From a virus, in IMG/VR virus record IMGVR_UViG_3300020129_000245, positions 1 to 34,384 of that record: a stretch of DNA of 34,384 bases. One strand, 5' to 3'. Below are positions 6,804 through 12,249 of this stretch, in pieces (position 1 is the stretch's first letter; every line of letters begins with the position of its first letter). The notes below the pieces were generated by a model that saw nothing but the letters and a program-made list of their open reading frames with translations, made no database searches and was not told the origin of the DNA. Both the position numbers and the translations under genes were made by a program.

Positions 6804-7331
6804 TCACGCCGCCTCCCCCTTCGCGACACCTCCCAGCGCCCTTATCCCGTACAGCCCGATCAGCGCCGCCTCTGCGCGGCCGATCGCGGCGGCGCGGGTG
6901 CAATAGCCGCGGCGCACCGTCCACAGCCCCACGTCGTCCGGCATGAGCCGCCCGGCGCAGTCGAGCGCCAATGCCTTGTCGGCGCGGATTCCGAAATGGC
7001 CTTTCCATCGCACCGGCGCGACGATCTCGTAGGGCCAGCCGTGGCAGGCGGCGATGGCTTTGATGGCCATGTAGCGCTGGCCCATATTGAAGGCGCTGGC
7101 GGTGCCCATGCGGCGCGCCCTGTCGCTGCCGGCGTAAGCCGCCTGGCGCTCGATCCAGATGTGGCCGAGCCGCCGGCCGTCGAGCGCGCCGAGGAGATCG
7201 ACCGCCAGCTCGCGCACGCGCAGCTCGGCACCGCTCATCGGCATGTCGACGATCGCGAGCACGCGGCACGTCTCGGCGTCGAGCAGCGCCACCGCGCCGT
7301 CCGCGCCGGGGTCTGCGCCGGCGACGATCAC
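6804..7331 (-). CDS. RuvC-like Holliday junction resolvase
   Basis: This 175-residue protein shows the RNase H-fold resolvase blocks: A-G-A-D7-P-G-A-D-G-A, I-W-I-E61-R-Q, K-A-L-A-L-D near 119-124 and G-R-A-E154-A-A-L-I-G. Phage members cut four-way junctions to resolve recombination and packaging intermediates. I choose the GTG start at 7331 because it overlaps the upstream stop as GTGA; a TTG at 7346 would add five residues. The Asp that often precedes G-R-A-E-A is Ile here, which may reduce activity or reflect a shifted site. The gene lies downstream of the Cro-like gene in a leftward two-gene unit. Confidence 0.8.
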   Translation of the reverse strand: MIVAGADPGADGAVALLDAETCRVLAIVDMPMSGAELRVRELAVDLLGALDGRRLGHIWIERQAAYAGSDRARRMGTASAFNMGQRYMAIKAIAACHGWPYEIVAPVRWKGHFGIRADKALALDCAGRLMPDDVGLWTVRRGYCTRAAAIGRAEAALIGLYGIRALGGVAKGEAA

Positions 7332-7609
7332 CGCGGCTCTCCGCAAACCTCCAGCGGCTGCGCGCGACGGCGCCGCCGCTCAGCGAGGCCGGGCTGGATG
7401 TCAATGGGCCACGGCGCGTTCTCGGGCCACGTCGCGCGGAAATATGTCTCAGCCCGCGCCAAGGTGCGGATATTGGCGCCGCCGCCCTCTGCAAGCCTGA
7501 CAAAAATGCGGTTGTTGCCGCACGCTCGTCTGCCTAGGGTTGAGAGCGAGACGCCAGTCGCAGTCGCGTAGAGCTGCGCCAGTCTCAAGAGGTCGGCGGG
7601 GCTTAGCAT
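7328..7609 (-). CDS. Cro-like helix-turn-helix protein
   Basis: This 93-residue protein is divergently placed opposite the repressor-like gene, the position of Cro. Residues 8-35 (L-R-L-A-Q-L-Y-A-T-A-T-G-V-S-L-S-T-L-G) can form a helix-turn-helix. A G-G-G-A-N-I-R-T-L-A-R-A-E block at about 42-54 resembles the matching N-L-I-L-N-L-A-R-A block of the repressor at 7772-8185, suggesting related folds. The C-terminus is basic (E-R-R-R-R-R). It probably represses lysogenic transcription to start the lytic programme. Identity rests on context plus weak motif similarity. Confidence 0.65.
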   Translation of the reverse strand: MLSPADLLRLAQLYATATGVSLSTLGRRACGNNRIFVRLAEGGGANIRTLARAETYFRATWPENAPWPIDIQPGLAERRRRRAQPLEVCGEPR

Positions 7610-7620
7610 GGGGAAACTGT

Positions 7621-7714
7621 GTGCGTTTTAAAACGCGCTCGCAAGTGAAAAAAAGCGCACTCCCGGCCGTTGCGGTAAGTCAATGATTTTCCTTAGGTCG
7701 GTGAAAAATTTCAC
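7621..7714. promoter_or_regulatory. Immunity-region operator palindromes
   Basis: Three palindromic sites lie between the Cro-like and repressor genes. GCGTTTTAAAACGC is a perfect 14-bp palindrome at 7623-7636. GTGAAAAAAAGCGCAC is at 7645-7660, with GTGA-N8-GCAC ends like the sites at 8466 and 8525. GTGAAAAATTTCAC at 7701-7714 has 6-bp arms. A minus-strand TTGACT (7678-7683 complement) could be a -35 for the Cro-like gene, but I find no matching -10. Confidence 0.6.
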
Positions 7715-7732
7715 GTATTTGAAAGGTAGGAG

Positions 7733-7741
7733 TGTTATAAT
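7733..7741 (+). promoter_or_regulatory. Extended -10 promoter for the repressor gene
   Basis: TG-T-TATAAT is a perfect extended -10 element, about 31 bases before the repressor start. No good -35 is visible at normal spacing, which is common for extended -10 promoters. The operator at 7701-7714 sits roughly 20 bases upstream of it, a position from which the repressor could control its own gene. Confidence 0.6.
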
Positions 7742-7771
7742 CTTAGCCATTGGCACAGGGACGGGGGTCCG

Positions 7772-8185
7772 TTGGTGGTCGAGATTTTATGGGACGATGC
7801 CGCTTTCAAGCGGCGGGTGAAAACGCTGGCGAAAGAGCGCGGGCTGAAGCTCGGCGACGCATTGAAGGCGGCCGGCATCACGCCGCGGTATTTCTCGCGG
7901 CCGAGCGAGGGATGTTCGACCAACCTCATTCTGAACTTGGCGCGGGCGCTCGATGTGTCGCCGAGCGTGTTGTTCGGCCCAAGCGAAGCCTTACCGAACG
8001 ATCCGCCGATCGATCACGACAAACTGGAGCGCATTGCGGTGGCGACGCGCATGATGACGGCACAGCTCGCCGCGTTGATTTATGTTGTTTCCGATGGCTC
8101 GAATGCCGATCCAGCCCGGCTGATGGAGCTGGTCATGGATAAGGTCAACGGGATGACCGCGGCTCAGAAATCAACGAGCAAATAG
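7772..8185 (+). CDS. Repressor-like XRE helix-turn-helix protein (CI position)
   Basis: This 137-residue protein probably maintains lysogeny. Residues 27-43 (L-G-D-A-L-K-A-A-G-I-T-P-R-Y-F-S-R) fit a helix-turn-helix, followed by N-L-I-L-N-L-A-R-A-L-D-V-S-P-S-V-L-F, typical of XRE/CI proteins. There is no C-terminal LexA/S24 peptidase domain, so SOS self-cleavage is unlikely from this protein alone. The start is TTG at 7772 or GTG at 7775, both after a G-rich ribosome site. It is divergent from the Cro-like gene, and palindromic sites flank it. Its 3' end overlaps the convergent DUF551-like gene by 22 bases. Confidence 0.75.
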   Translation: MVVEILWDDAAFKRRVKTLAKERGLKLGDALKAAGITPRYFSRPSEGCSTNLILNLARALDVSPSVLFGPSEALPNDPPIDHDKLERIAVATRMMTAQLAALIYVVSDGSNADPARLMELVMDKVNGMTAAQKSTSK

Positions 8186-8373
8186 TGTGTAGCATCGACG
8201 GGCCCGTGATCGAAATCCTGCCAGTCCTCGCCGTCGTATTCGCCGAGGCTCAGGGGGCAGCCGTTGCGGCCAGGGATCAACAGACAGGGGCCATAGGGTT
8301 TGCCTTTTTCAATCGGCGCCTCGGCGATCGGGCGGAACAGAGAGCGCAGCGTGGCTGTCCTATGATCGGCCAA
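8164..8373 (-). CDS. DUF551-like small protein
   Basis: This 69-residue protein starts at a TTG preceded by a strong GAGGAGG, which decides the start. It contains F-R-P-I-A-E-A-P, P-C-L-L-I-P-G and G-E-Y-D-G-E-D-W, ending D-A-T-H-Y-L-L-V-D-F. That matches the layout of DUF551 phage proteins (I-x-x-A-P...V-L-L...W...T-H-W). Function is unknown in the family. It converges on the repressor gene and overlaps its end. A plausible promoter lies just upstream. Confidence 0.65.
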   Translation of the reverse strand: MADHRTATLRSLFRPIAEAPIEKGKPYGPCLLIPGRNGCPLSLGEYDGEDWQDFDHGPVDATHYLLVDF

Positions 8374-8416
8374 TCTGTCCTCCTCTGTCCTGTTTTTAGG
8401 TTGCTCATTAACGAGA

Positions 8417-8445
8417 ACGATACGCAGCCATTAGGTGGGGTTCAA
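8417..8445 (-). promoter_or_regulatory. Candidate promoter for the DUF551-like gene
   Basis: On the minus strand TTGAAC (complement of 8440-8445) and TATCGT (complement of 8417-8422) are 17 bases apart. This is good spacing, with a fair match to a sigma-70 promoter. The transcript would start about 30-40 bases before the TTG start codon. Confidence 0.4.
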
Positions 8446-8465
8446 CCGCCCTTTACGGTATAGCT

Positions 8466-8542
8466 GGTGATTTTTTTCGCACCTATCTGGACAGGTCGTT
8501 TGACTTGCGCTTAGGATGGGAAAAGGTGATTTTTTTCACACC
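8466..8542. promoter_or_regulatory. Paired 18-bp operators around the xis/int promoter
   Basis: GGTGATTTTTTTCGCACC at 8466-8483 and GGTGATTTTTTTCACACC at 8525-8542 are identical at 17 of 18 positions and 59 bp apart. Their GTGA-N8-RCAC ends match the site at 7645-7660 beside the repressor gene. Between them TGGACA (8488-8493) and TAGGAT (8512-8517), 18 bases apart, could form a promoter for the excisionase and integrase genes. Repressor binding here would link integration control to immunity; this is inference. Confidence 0.65.
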
Positions 8543-8564
8543 TCCCCATCCCCCGGAGGATCGC

Positions 8565-8921
8565 GTGCCAAACAAAACACTCAGCGAAGTTGCCGCGGAC
8601 TACCGCGTGTCGCGATGGACGATCCTGCGCCGCCTGAAGGAACACCCGGAGGTGCGCGTGCTGCGCCCCGGTGGCCGCATTATCATTTTTGACCCGCCGG
8701 CTTTAGCCGCCCTGGAGGCCGTCTTTCGATGCCAATCCAACTCTATGCACCCGGAACCCGAAAGGGGAACAAGTTCTGGCTCGCCAGAGTCTCGGTCAAC
8801 GGCCGACGCGCTGAGGTCAGTTCGGGCACGACAGACAAGGCGGCTGCTCAGCGCTGGGCGCGCGAGTTCGAGCGCAAGCTCGCCCTCGAAGATCGTACCC
8901 CTCGGCCGGGCGAAGCGATAA
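8565..8921 (+). CDS. Excisionase-like MerR/HTH_17-type protein
   Basis: A GTG start with GGAGGA eight bases upstream gives a 118-residue protein. Its first 60 residues, including S-E-V-A-A-D-Y-R-V-S-R-W-T-I-L-R-R-L-K and a wing-like V-R-V-L-R-P-G-G-R-I-I, match small winged-helix DNA-binding proteins such as phage excisionases. It lies just before the integrase and its reading frame continues 193 bases into it. The overlapping part is Ser/Arg-rich and looks like translated integrase sequence, so the functional protein may be about 60 residues plus an unneeded tail. It probably bends DNA for excision. Confidence 0.65.
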   Translation: MPNKTLSEVAADYRVSRWTILRRLKEHPEVRVLRPGGRIIIFDPPALAALEAVFRCQSNSMHPEPERGTSSGSPESRSTADALRSVRARQTRRLLSAGRASSSASSPSKIVPLGRAKR

Positions 8922-9751
8922 GCTTCACCTACGCCGCCGAGAAGTATCTCGCTTATCGCGGTGATCTCGGCATCGGCGCACAAGCTCGGGCCGAGCAGGC
9001 GCGGGTGGCGCGCTTGGTGGCGGTGCTCGGGCGCCGGATGCTTAGCGAGATCACCCAAGCCGATCTGGTCGATGCCGCGCGCAAGTTGTATCCGAAGCAC
9101 GCCGCCGCGACACTGAACCGCCAAGCGTTGCGCCCGGCCGCCGCCATCCTGCACTATGCCGAAAGCTGCGGCTGGTGCCCGTGGCTGCGCGTGCGCCTGT
9201 TCAAGGAACCGAAGCCGCGCACCCGCGCCTTGAGCCAGGAAGCGGCGACGGCGCTGATCGCCAACGCCACGGACCCCGATCTCCACCGTCTCTTATTATG
9301 GCTGTTCCGCCAGGGTGATCGCATCAGCGATGCCCTGCGCGTCGAATGGGCCAACATCGATCTTCGCGCCGGCACCGTCGAGATGCGGATCGGCAAGACG
9401 GCCGAGTGGCGCACCGCGGATCTGCACTGGGAGCTGGTGGCGCTGCTCGGCAATGTCGAGGATAAGGTCGGCCGGGTCTTCCGCTGGTCGTCGAAGCAAA
9501 GCGTCTATCGGCCGCTGCGGGCGCTCTGTAAGCAGCTCGGCATTCACATGACGCCGCACATGGCCCGCCACTCGATGGCGACCTGGCTGGTTCAAGACGG
9601 CGTCAACACCGCGACGATCATGGAGGCCGGCGGTTGGCGCGATGTTAAATCGGTGTTGCGCTATGGCCGCGCCAACCTCGCCGATGTGCGGGCCGCGCGC
9701 GGGGCGTTGCCCGCTCTGTACCGGGGGAAAAACGGGGGAGACAAGCTGTGA
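8729..9751 (+). CDS. int: Tyrosine integrase
   Basis: This 340-residue site-specific recombinase has the full catalytic set: R198 (G-D-R-I-S-D-A-L), K223 (G-K-T), H277-x-x-R280-H281 (H-M-A-R-H-S), W303 (G-G-W) and the nucleophile Y312 (V-L-R-Y-G). The N-terminal domain, about residues 60-160, is a core-binding helical bundle, and the first 50 residues form an arm-binding type beta region. The ATG is preceded by GGAGG ten bases upstream. It should insert the phage into the host chromosome at an att site. Repeats flanking its 3' end may be arm sites. Confidence 0.95.
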   Translation: MPIQLYAPGTRKGNKFWLARVSVNGRRAEVSSGTTDKAAAQRWAREFERKLALEDRTPRPGEAISFTYAAEKYLAYRGDLGIGAQARAEQARVARLVAVLGRRMLSEITQADLVDAARKLYPKHAAATLNRQALRPAAAILHYAESCGWCPWLRVRLFKEPKPRTRALSQEAATALIANATDPDLHRLLLWLFRQGDRISDALRVEWANIDLRAGTVEMRIGKTAEWRTADLHWELVALLGNVEDKVGRVFRWSSKQSVYRPLRALCKQLGIHMTPHMARHSMATWLVQDGVNTATIMEAGGWRDVKSVLRYGRANLADVRAARGALPALYRGKNGGDKL

Positions 9752-9940
9752 GCCGCAGGAATCCTAGGGTGCGTTCTCCCTTGGCCAGGACGAAGACGCT
9801 GGTTCGATATCAGCCGGCAGCACGATATAAAATCCTGAAATCATTGACCTTTCTGGCACCCAGCGGAATCGGGATCGGTGCAGCAAAACGCCTACAAACG
9901 CGGAACATGGCGGGGGAAACGGGGGAAAGCCGGGGGAAGA
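9722..9940 (+). repeat. CGGGGGA direct repeats; possible attP arm sites
   Basis: Five direct copies of CGGGGGA(A/G) occur: at 9722 and 9733 at the end of the integrase gene, and at 9911, 9920 and about 9931, some 190 bases further on. Integrase arm sites are usually short direct repeats flanking a crossover core, and attP normally lies beside int. The core would be in 9760-9905. No host att sequence is present for comparison, so this is a candidate only. Confidence 0.35.
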
Positions 9941-10002
9941 AAGACCTGTTTTGTTCGCCCCTTGAAGACGACCGGCCGACCGGCGGGCGCAGCGCCCGGT
10001 GA
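9748..10002 (+). CDS. Uncertain small ORF after integrase
   Basis: An 84-residue frame starts at a GTG that overlaps the integrase stop (GTGA) and ends in a TGA that overlaps the next GTG start in the same way. These tidy junctions favour a real gene. Against it, the protein is basic and low in complexity, with no recognisable domain, and the DNA contains the CGGGGGA repeats expected of an attachment region. It may be chance coding across attP. Confidence 0.25.
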   Translation: MSRRNPRVRSPLARTKTLVRYQPAARYKILKSLTFLAPSGIGIGAAKRLQTRNMAGETGESRGKKDLFCSPLEDDRPTGGRSAR

Positions 10003-10259
10003 TCGCCCAGAATTGCGGTAACTGTCGGTTTCGGGTTGACCGGGATTGTCGACGACGTGCGCCACCCGCGTATGACTTTGTTCGGTTCTATGAGCTTGAG
10101 TTGCTGCGCGACCTGGCGTGGTCGCTGCACATCATGGCCGGCATAGAGTTGTGCCCACGCGATGACCTACACACAGAAGCGACCGAGGCACTTCAACTTG
10201 CGAAGTGGCCGGAGGTTGACGAAGCGTATTGGTGCGGCGAGTGGGAGGGGCAGCCATGA
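9999..10259 (+). CDS. Small CxxC...CGEW putative zinc protein
   Basis: This 86-residue protein starts at a GTG. It carries C6-x-x-C9, C17-R-R-R-A-P, C52-P and a closing W-P-x-V...Y-W-C79-G-E-W. Short phage proteins with the pattern C-x-x-C...C-R-R-x-A-P...W-P...W-C-G-E-W are frequent in alphaproteobacterial phages and probably bind zinc. Here about 45 extra residues separate the two halves. It shares the CxxC...CGxW layout with the protein at 539-940. Function is unknown. Its stop overlaps the next start (ATGA). Confidence 0.7.
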   Translation: MIAQNCGNCRFRVDRDCRRRAPPAYDFVRFYELELLRDLAWSLHIMAGIELCPRDDLHTEATEALQLAKWPEVDEAYWCGEWEGQP

Positions 10260-10435
10260 TGACCCCATACGACGAGTGGCTCTCCCGCGAGCCGGACCAG
10301 TTCGTGGCCTTCAAGGTCGGCGAGTTCACCGATCAGCGCGAGGCCGAGATGGTGGCCGCGGAGTATTACGCCGACATGCATATCGAGCTGGAGCGGCGGC
10401 CCGGCGGGCTGATCGTGCTGTGGGTGTGGGAATGA
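10256..10435 (+). CDS. Small hypothetical protein (59 aa)
   Basis: The start ATG overlaps the previous stop and has GGAGGGG six bases upstream, which decides it over an upstream GTG. The acidic protein contains D-Q-R-E-A-E-M-V-A-A-E-Y-Y-A-D and a hydrophobic end (L-I-V-L-W-V-W-E). No family is recognised. It is part of a plus-strand chain of tiny genes that are probably cotranscribed. Confidence 0.6.
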   Translation: MMTPYDEWLSREPDQFVAFKVGEFTDQREAEMVAAEYYADMHIELERRPGGLIVLWVWE

Positions 10436-10539
10436 CAGAACGCAGGCGGCGGCACCTCTACCCCTGTCCCGTCGCCTGCCAGGGTGGGCGCCATGCCTCA
10501 TCACCGTGGCGCCCGCCCGCTCTTAAGGGGCGCGCCTGA
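10432..10539 (+). CDS. Very small basic protein (35 aa)
   Basis: ATG at 10432 overlaps the preceding stop (ATGA), and the TGA overlaps the next ATG (TGATG). The 35-residue product is Arg/Pro-rich with two cysteines (P-C-P-V-A-C). The ribosome site is weak (GGTGTGGGA). Both junctions follow the local pattern, which is the main support. No function can be given. Confidence 0.4.
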   Translation: MTERRRRHLYPCPVACQGGRHASSPWRPPALKGRA

Positions 10540-10700
10540 TGCCGATCCCTCACGCCGAGAGGATATGGGCCAGCAACGGGTTTGATCGCTACCGCACGCC
10601 GCCCCGGCGGCGCCTGCGCCGAACTCTGCTGCTGGCACTTCTGATGCTCTGGGGCTGGCTGGGCATTTATGGCGCAGCGGTCCTGATCGGTGGCCGGTAG
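10539..10700 (+). CDS. Small single-span membrane protein (53 aa)
   Basis: The start overlaps the preceding stop and follows AGGGG. The first 28 residues are basic (R-T-P-P-R-R-R-L-R-R-T). They are followed by one hydrophobic segment, residues 29-50 (L-L-L-A-L-L-M-L-W-G-W-L-G-I-Y-G-A-A-V-L-I-G), and a short G-R tail. The positive-inside rule predicts a cytoplasmic N-terminus. A holin-like, spanin-like or superinfection-exclusion role is possible, but nothing specific shows it. Confidence 0.55.
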   Translation: MPIPHAERIWASNGFDRYRTPPRRRLRRTLLLALLMLWGWLGIYGAAVLIGGR

Positions 10701-10723
10701 CACAAGGTGAGGAGGAGGGGACA

Positions 10724-10948
10724 ATGGATGAAGAACTGATCAGACTGCTGGAAACCTTCGCTGACAAGCAAGCGGCTTTCCAGGCAGCCCACGCAGCGGA
10801 CTATCAATCCCAACATTGCAAAGCGACGTTTGAAGAACAGGAAAAGGCATACGAGGAGCTTGAAGAGGAGCTTATGGATCTAGTCCGGCAAGAGCCACGG
10901 CGTCTTGCGGCGGCCCTCAGACAGGCGATCCCTCCAGGCCCGCGATGA
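10724..10948 (+). CDS. Small acidic coiled-coil-like protein (74 aa)
   Basis: A strong GGAGGAGGGG precedes the ATG. The protein is mostly helical and charged, with F-E-E-Q-E-K-A-Y-E-E-L-E-E-E-L-M-D-L in the middle, which could form a coiled coil. It ends P-P-G-P-R, and its stop is fused to the next start at the first copy of the recurring GCGATGAGTGACG junction. No family is recognised. Confidence 0.6.
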   Translation: MDEELIRLLETFADKQAAFQAAHAADYQSQHCKATFEEQEKAYEELEEELMDLVRQEPRRLAAALRQAIPPGPR

Positions 10949-11130
10949 GTGACGTGAGACGCGCCATCGCGGTCTACTGCGAAATGTGGAAACGCCAATG
11001 GCGTGACCCGAATGCCGGTGCGCGACTGACGCGCTTCCAGCGCGCCCAGAGAGGGCACCGGATCGGCAAAGCCGCCGCGCTCCTCATTTTGGGACCGCCC
11101 TATAGGCGGTGGTGGATATGGTTTCCGTGA
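10945..11130 (+). CDS. Small basic Trp-rich protein (61 aa)
   Basis: It begins MSDVRRA at the recurring start junction, overlapping the previous stop by four bases. The protein is rich in Arg and Trp (E-M-W-K-R-Q-W-R-D, Y-R-R-W-W-I-W-F-P) with a short hydrophobic patch (A-A-L-L-I-L-G). Its charge suggests nucleic-acid or membrane contact, but no family is recognised. Confidence 0.5.
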   Translation: MSDVRRAIAVYCEMWKRQWRDPNAGARLTRFQRAQRGHRIGKAAALLILGPPYRRWWIWFP

Positions 11131-11151
11131 GATGAGTGACGACCTGACGCG

Positions 11152-11367
11152 ATGAGTGACGAGGAACGTATCGAGTTAGCTTGGGGCATCATTGACAAGT
11201 TGCGCGCCGAGATCGCCGCTCTTAAGAAAGAACGGGACACGATAAAAGCGATTGTTGCAGCGCAAGCGAACGACGAAGGACTGTGGTTCATCGCCGCAAC
11301 GGCCCCCGAGGCTTATCTGCAGCAAGAGCTGCGCAGACTGCACGCAGCGATAGAGGCCCCGCGATGA
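11152..11367 (+). CDS. Small coiled-coil protein (71 aa)
   Basis: It begins MSDEER at a recurring junction and overlaps a seven-codon frame. The region E-L-A-W-G-I-I-D-K-L-R-A-E-I-A-A-L-K-K-E-R-D-T-I-K at about 7-32 has heptad spacing and should form a coiled coil. A second helix follows (Q-Q-E-L-R-R-L-H-A-A-I). It ends E-A-P-R before the next junction. No family is recognised; similar tiny coiled-coil proteins are common in phage accessory blocks. Confidence 0.55.
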   Translation: MSDEERIELAWGIIDKLRAEIAALKKERDTIKAIVAAQANDEGLWFIAATAPEAYLQQELRRLHAAIEAPR

Positions 11368-11732
11368 GTGACGACCCCGGATCAAGTCCAGGGCAGGCTC
11401 TGACGGAGCGGGCGCGCGTGGCCTATGAAACGGCCAACGCTCTCCTCGGGGGCGGCGTCTCTTGGGAAGAGCAGTCTGAGGTATACCGGGACGCATGGCG
11501 CGCTGCGATCGCCGCGATCGTGCCCCCCGCCGATGACGCCCTCCACTCCGAGCGCGAGGCCGCCGCAGCCGAGGCCCGGAGAGCGCTTAAAGAAAGCGTG
11601 AAGCTGCAAAGTCATTATGCCCGAATACTCAACGATTATGATGGCGGGAAGCGGATGACGTTTGGCTCAGCTGATGAATGGATTGCTAGGCTCCGCGCCA
11701 TCGCCGCCCCACAGGAGGCCCGCGATGAGTGA
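11364..11732 (+). CDS. Hypothetical protein (122 aa)
   Basis: It begins MSDDPGSS at the second full junction, with GAGG eight bases upstream. The middle contains S-W-E-E-Q-S-E-V-Y-R-D-A-W-R-A-A-I-A-A-I and a helical A-A-A-E-A-R-R-A-L-K-E-S-V-K stretch. It is probably an all-helical soluble protein. It ends E-A-R-D-E because its junction has one C fewer than the one before it, which pushes the stop five bases on. No family is recognised. Confidence 0.55.
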   Translation: MSDDPGSSPGQALTERARVAYETANALLGGGVSWEEQSEVYRDAWRAAIAAIVPPADDALHSEREAAAAEARRALKESVKLQSHYARILNDYDGGKRMTFGSADEWIARLRAIAAPQEARDE

Positions 11733-11781
11733 GGGTGTCAAGCAAAGAACAAACAACGAACAAGTAATCACGAAATTGTGA
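11725..11781 (+). other. 18-codon frame after last junction; possible gene remnant
   Basis: The third full junction supplies a ribosome site and ATG, but the frame (MSEGVKQ...) stops after 18 codons, just before the promoter of the next unit. It may be the stub of a gene lost when the promoter-led unit at 11767-12220 was inserted, or simply a non-coding leftover start. Confidence 0.3.
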
Positions 11782-11811
11782 TTTGACTAGTTCTTGGGAT
11801 TGTGGTAGTAT
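11767..11811 (+). promoter_or_regulatory. Strong sigma-70 promoter with adjoining palindrome
   Basis: TTGACT (11783-11788) and TAGTAT (11806-11811) are exactly 17 bases apart. This is the best promoter match in the window. Just upstream, ATCAC-N6-GTGAT (11767-11782) abuts the -35 and could be an operator. The promoter drives the single gene at 11871, so that gene can be expressed apart from the rest of the phage. Confidence 0.8.
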
Positions 11812-11816
11812 CATTA

Positions 11817-11841
11817 GGCCGGTAGCTGCGAACTACCGGCC
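11817..11841 (+). promoter_or_regulatory. 5'-end hairpin of the moron transcript
   Basis: A perfect 9-bp stem, GGCCGGTAG-N7-CTACCGGCC, begins where transcription from the adjacent promoter should start. TTTGCTGTTT follows it. It may protect the 5' end of the mRNA, or act as an attenuator; the T-run is too short to be a sure terminator. Confidence 0.6.
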
Positions 11842-11870
11842 TTTGCTGTTTGACATCTTGGAGAAGTCTT

Positions 11871-12182
11871 ATGAGCGTACCCATTAAACGGGGCGGGCGC
11901 AAACCTGTTCCCGTGCAGCCTCTCAAAGTGAGGTTGACCCTTACTCAGTATCGCGTCGATGCCACCGGGTTTCAAACCCGAGCCGAAGCCGAAGCCGCGA
12001 TGGCGAAACACAAGGCTTACAATCCGGATGATATCTATTCCGTGCGGCAATACCGCGGCGAGGGTTTTTTTGTGTTGGTGCAATTCAGCAATGGCGGAAG
12101 CCGTTGGCTGCGCACTCTCACTGAAGCCGATTGCCGAGCGTTCGCACAAGCCTTCAATCGGGCGATCGGATTGAAGTCCTAA
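11871..12182 (+). CDS. Moron protein of unknown function (103 aa)
   Basis: The ATG follows TTGGAGAAG, which favours it over an upstream in-frame ATG at 11850. The protein begins with a basic stretch (V-P-I-K-R-G-G-R-K-P). It then has an alpha/beta-looking region with T-L-T-Q-Y-R-V-D-A-T-G-F, T-R-A-E-A-E-A-A-M-A-K-H, I-Y-S-V-R-Q-Y-R-G-E-G-F-F-V-L-V-Q-F, and E-A-D-C-R-A-F-A-Q-A-F-N-R-A near the end. No family is recognised. With its own promoter and terminator it fits a lysogenic-conversion gene expressed in the prophage. Host-defence, stress or regulatory roles cannot be told apart from sequence. Confidence 0.8.
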   Translation: MSVPIKRGGRKPVPVQPLKVRLTLTQYRVDATGFQTRAEAEAAMAKHKAYNPDDIYSVRQYRGEGFFVLVQFSNGGSRWLRTLTEADCRAFAQAFNRAIGLKS

Positions 12183-12187
12183 ACTCG

Positions 12188-12220
12188 ATGGCCCCTCCCA
12201 AACCGGAGGGGCCATTTTTT
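12188..12220 (+). terminator. Intrinsic terminator of the moron
   Basis: A perfect 11-bp stem, ATGGCCCCTCC-N6-GGAGGGGCCAT, is followed directly by a six-T run (12215-12220). It begins five bases after the moron stop codon and is a textbook rho-independent terminator. Confidence 0.92.
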
Positions 12221-12249
12221 CGCGCCTCTCCCGCACACGACCACAGCCG

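Larger units (their letters stand above)
10936..11732 (+). repeat. Recurring ribosome-site/start junctions
   Basis: A near-identical segment, (G)AGGCCC(C)GCGATGAGTGA, marks gene boundaries at 10936, 11353 and 11714. The shorter core GATGAGTGACGA is doubled at 11131 and 11151. Each holds a ribosome-binding AGG/GAGG, the end codon of one gene and the ATG of the next (MSD or MSE). Between 11132 and 11155 the doubled junction encloses only a seven-codon frame. This looks like a shared homology used to swap small genes. Confidence 0.65.

Noticed and set aside
7645-7683. A complete promoter for the Cro-like gene using TTGACT on the minus strand
   Set aside because: At 16-19 bases from the TTGACT there is only GC-rich sequence and a T-run, with no acceptable -10.
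9799-9830. A tRNA T-arm-like sequence (GGTTCGATATCAGC) as attP core
   Set aside because: The position that should be the conserved C closing the loop is T and the loop length is off, so it is not a proper tRNA end.
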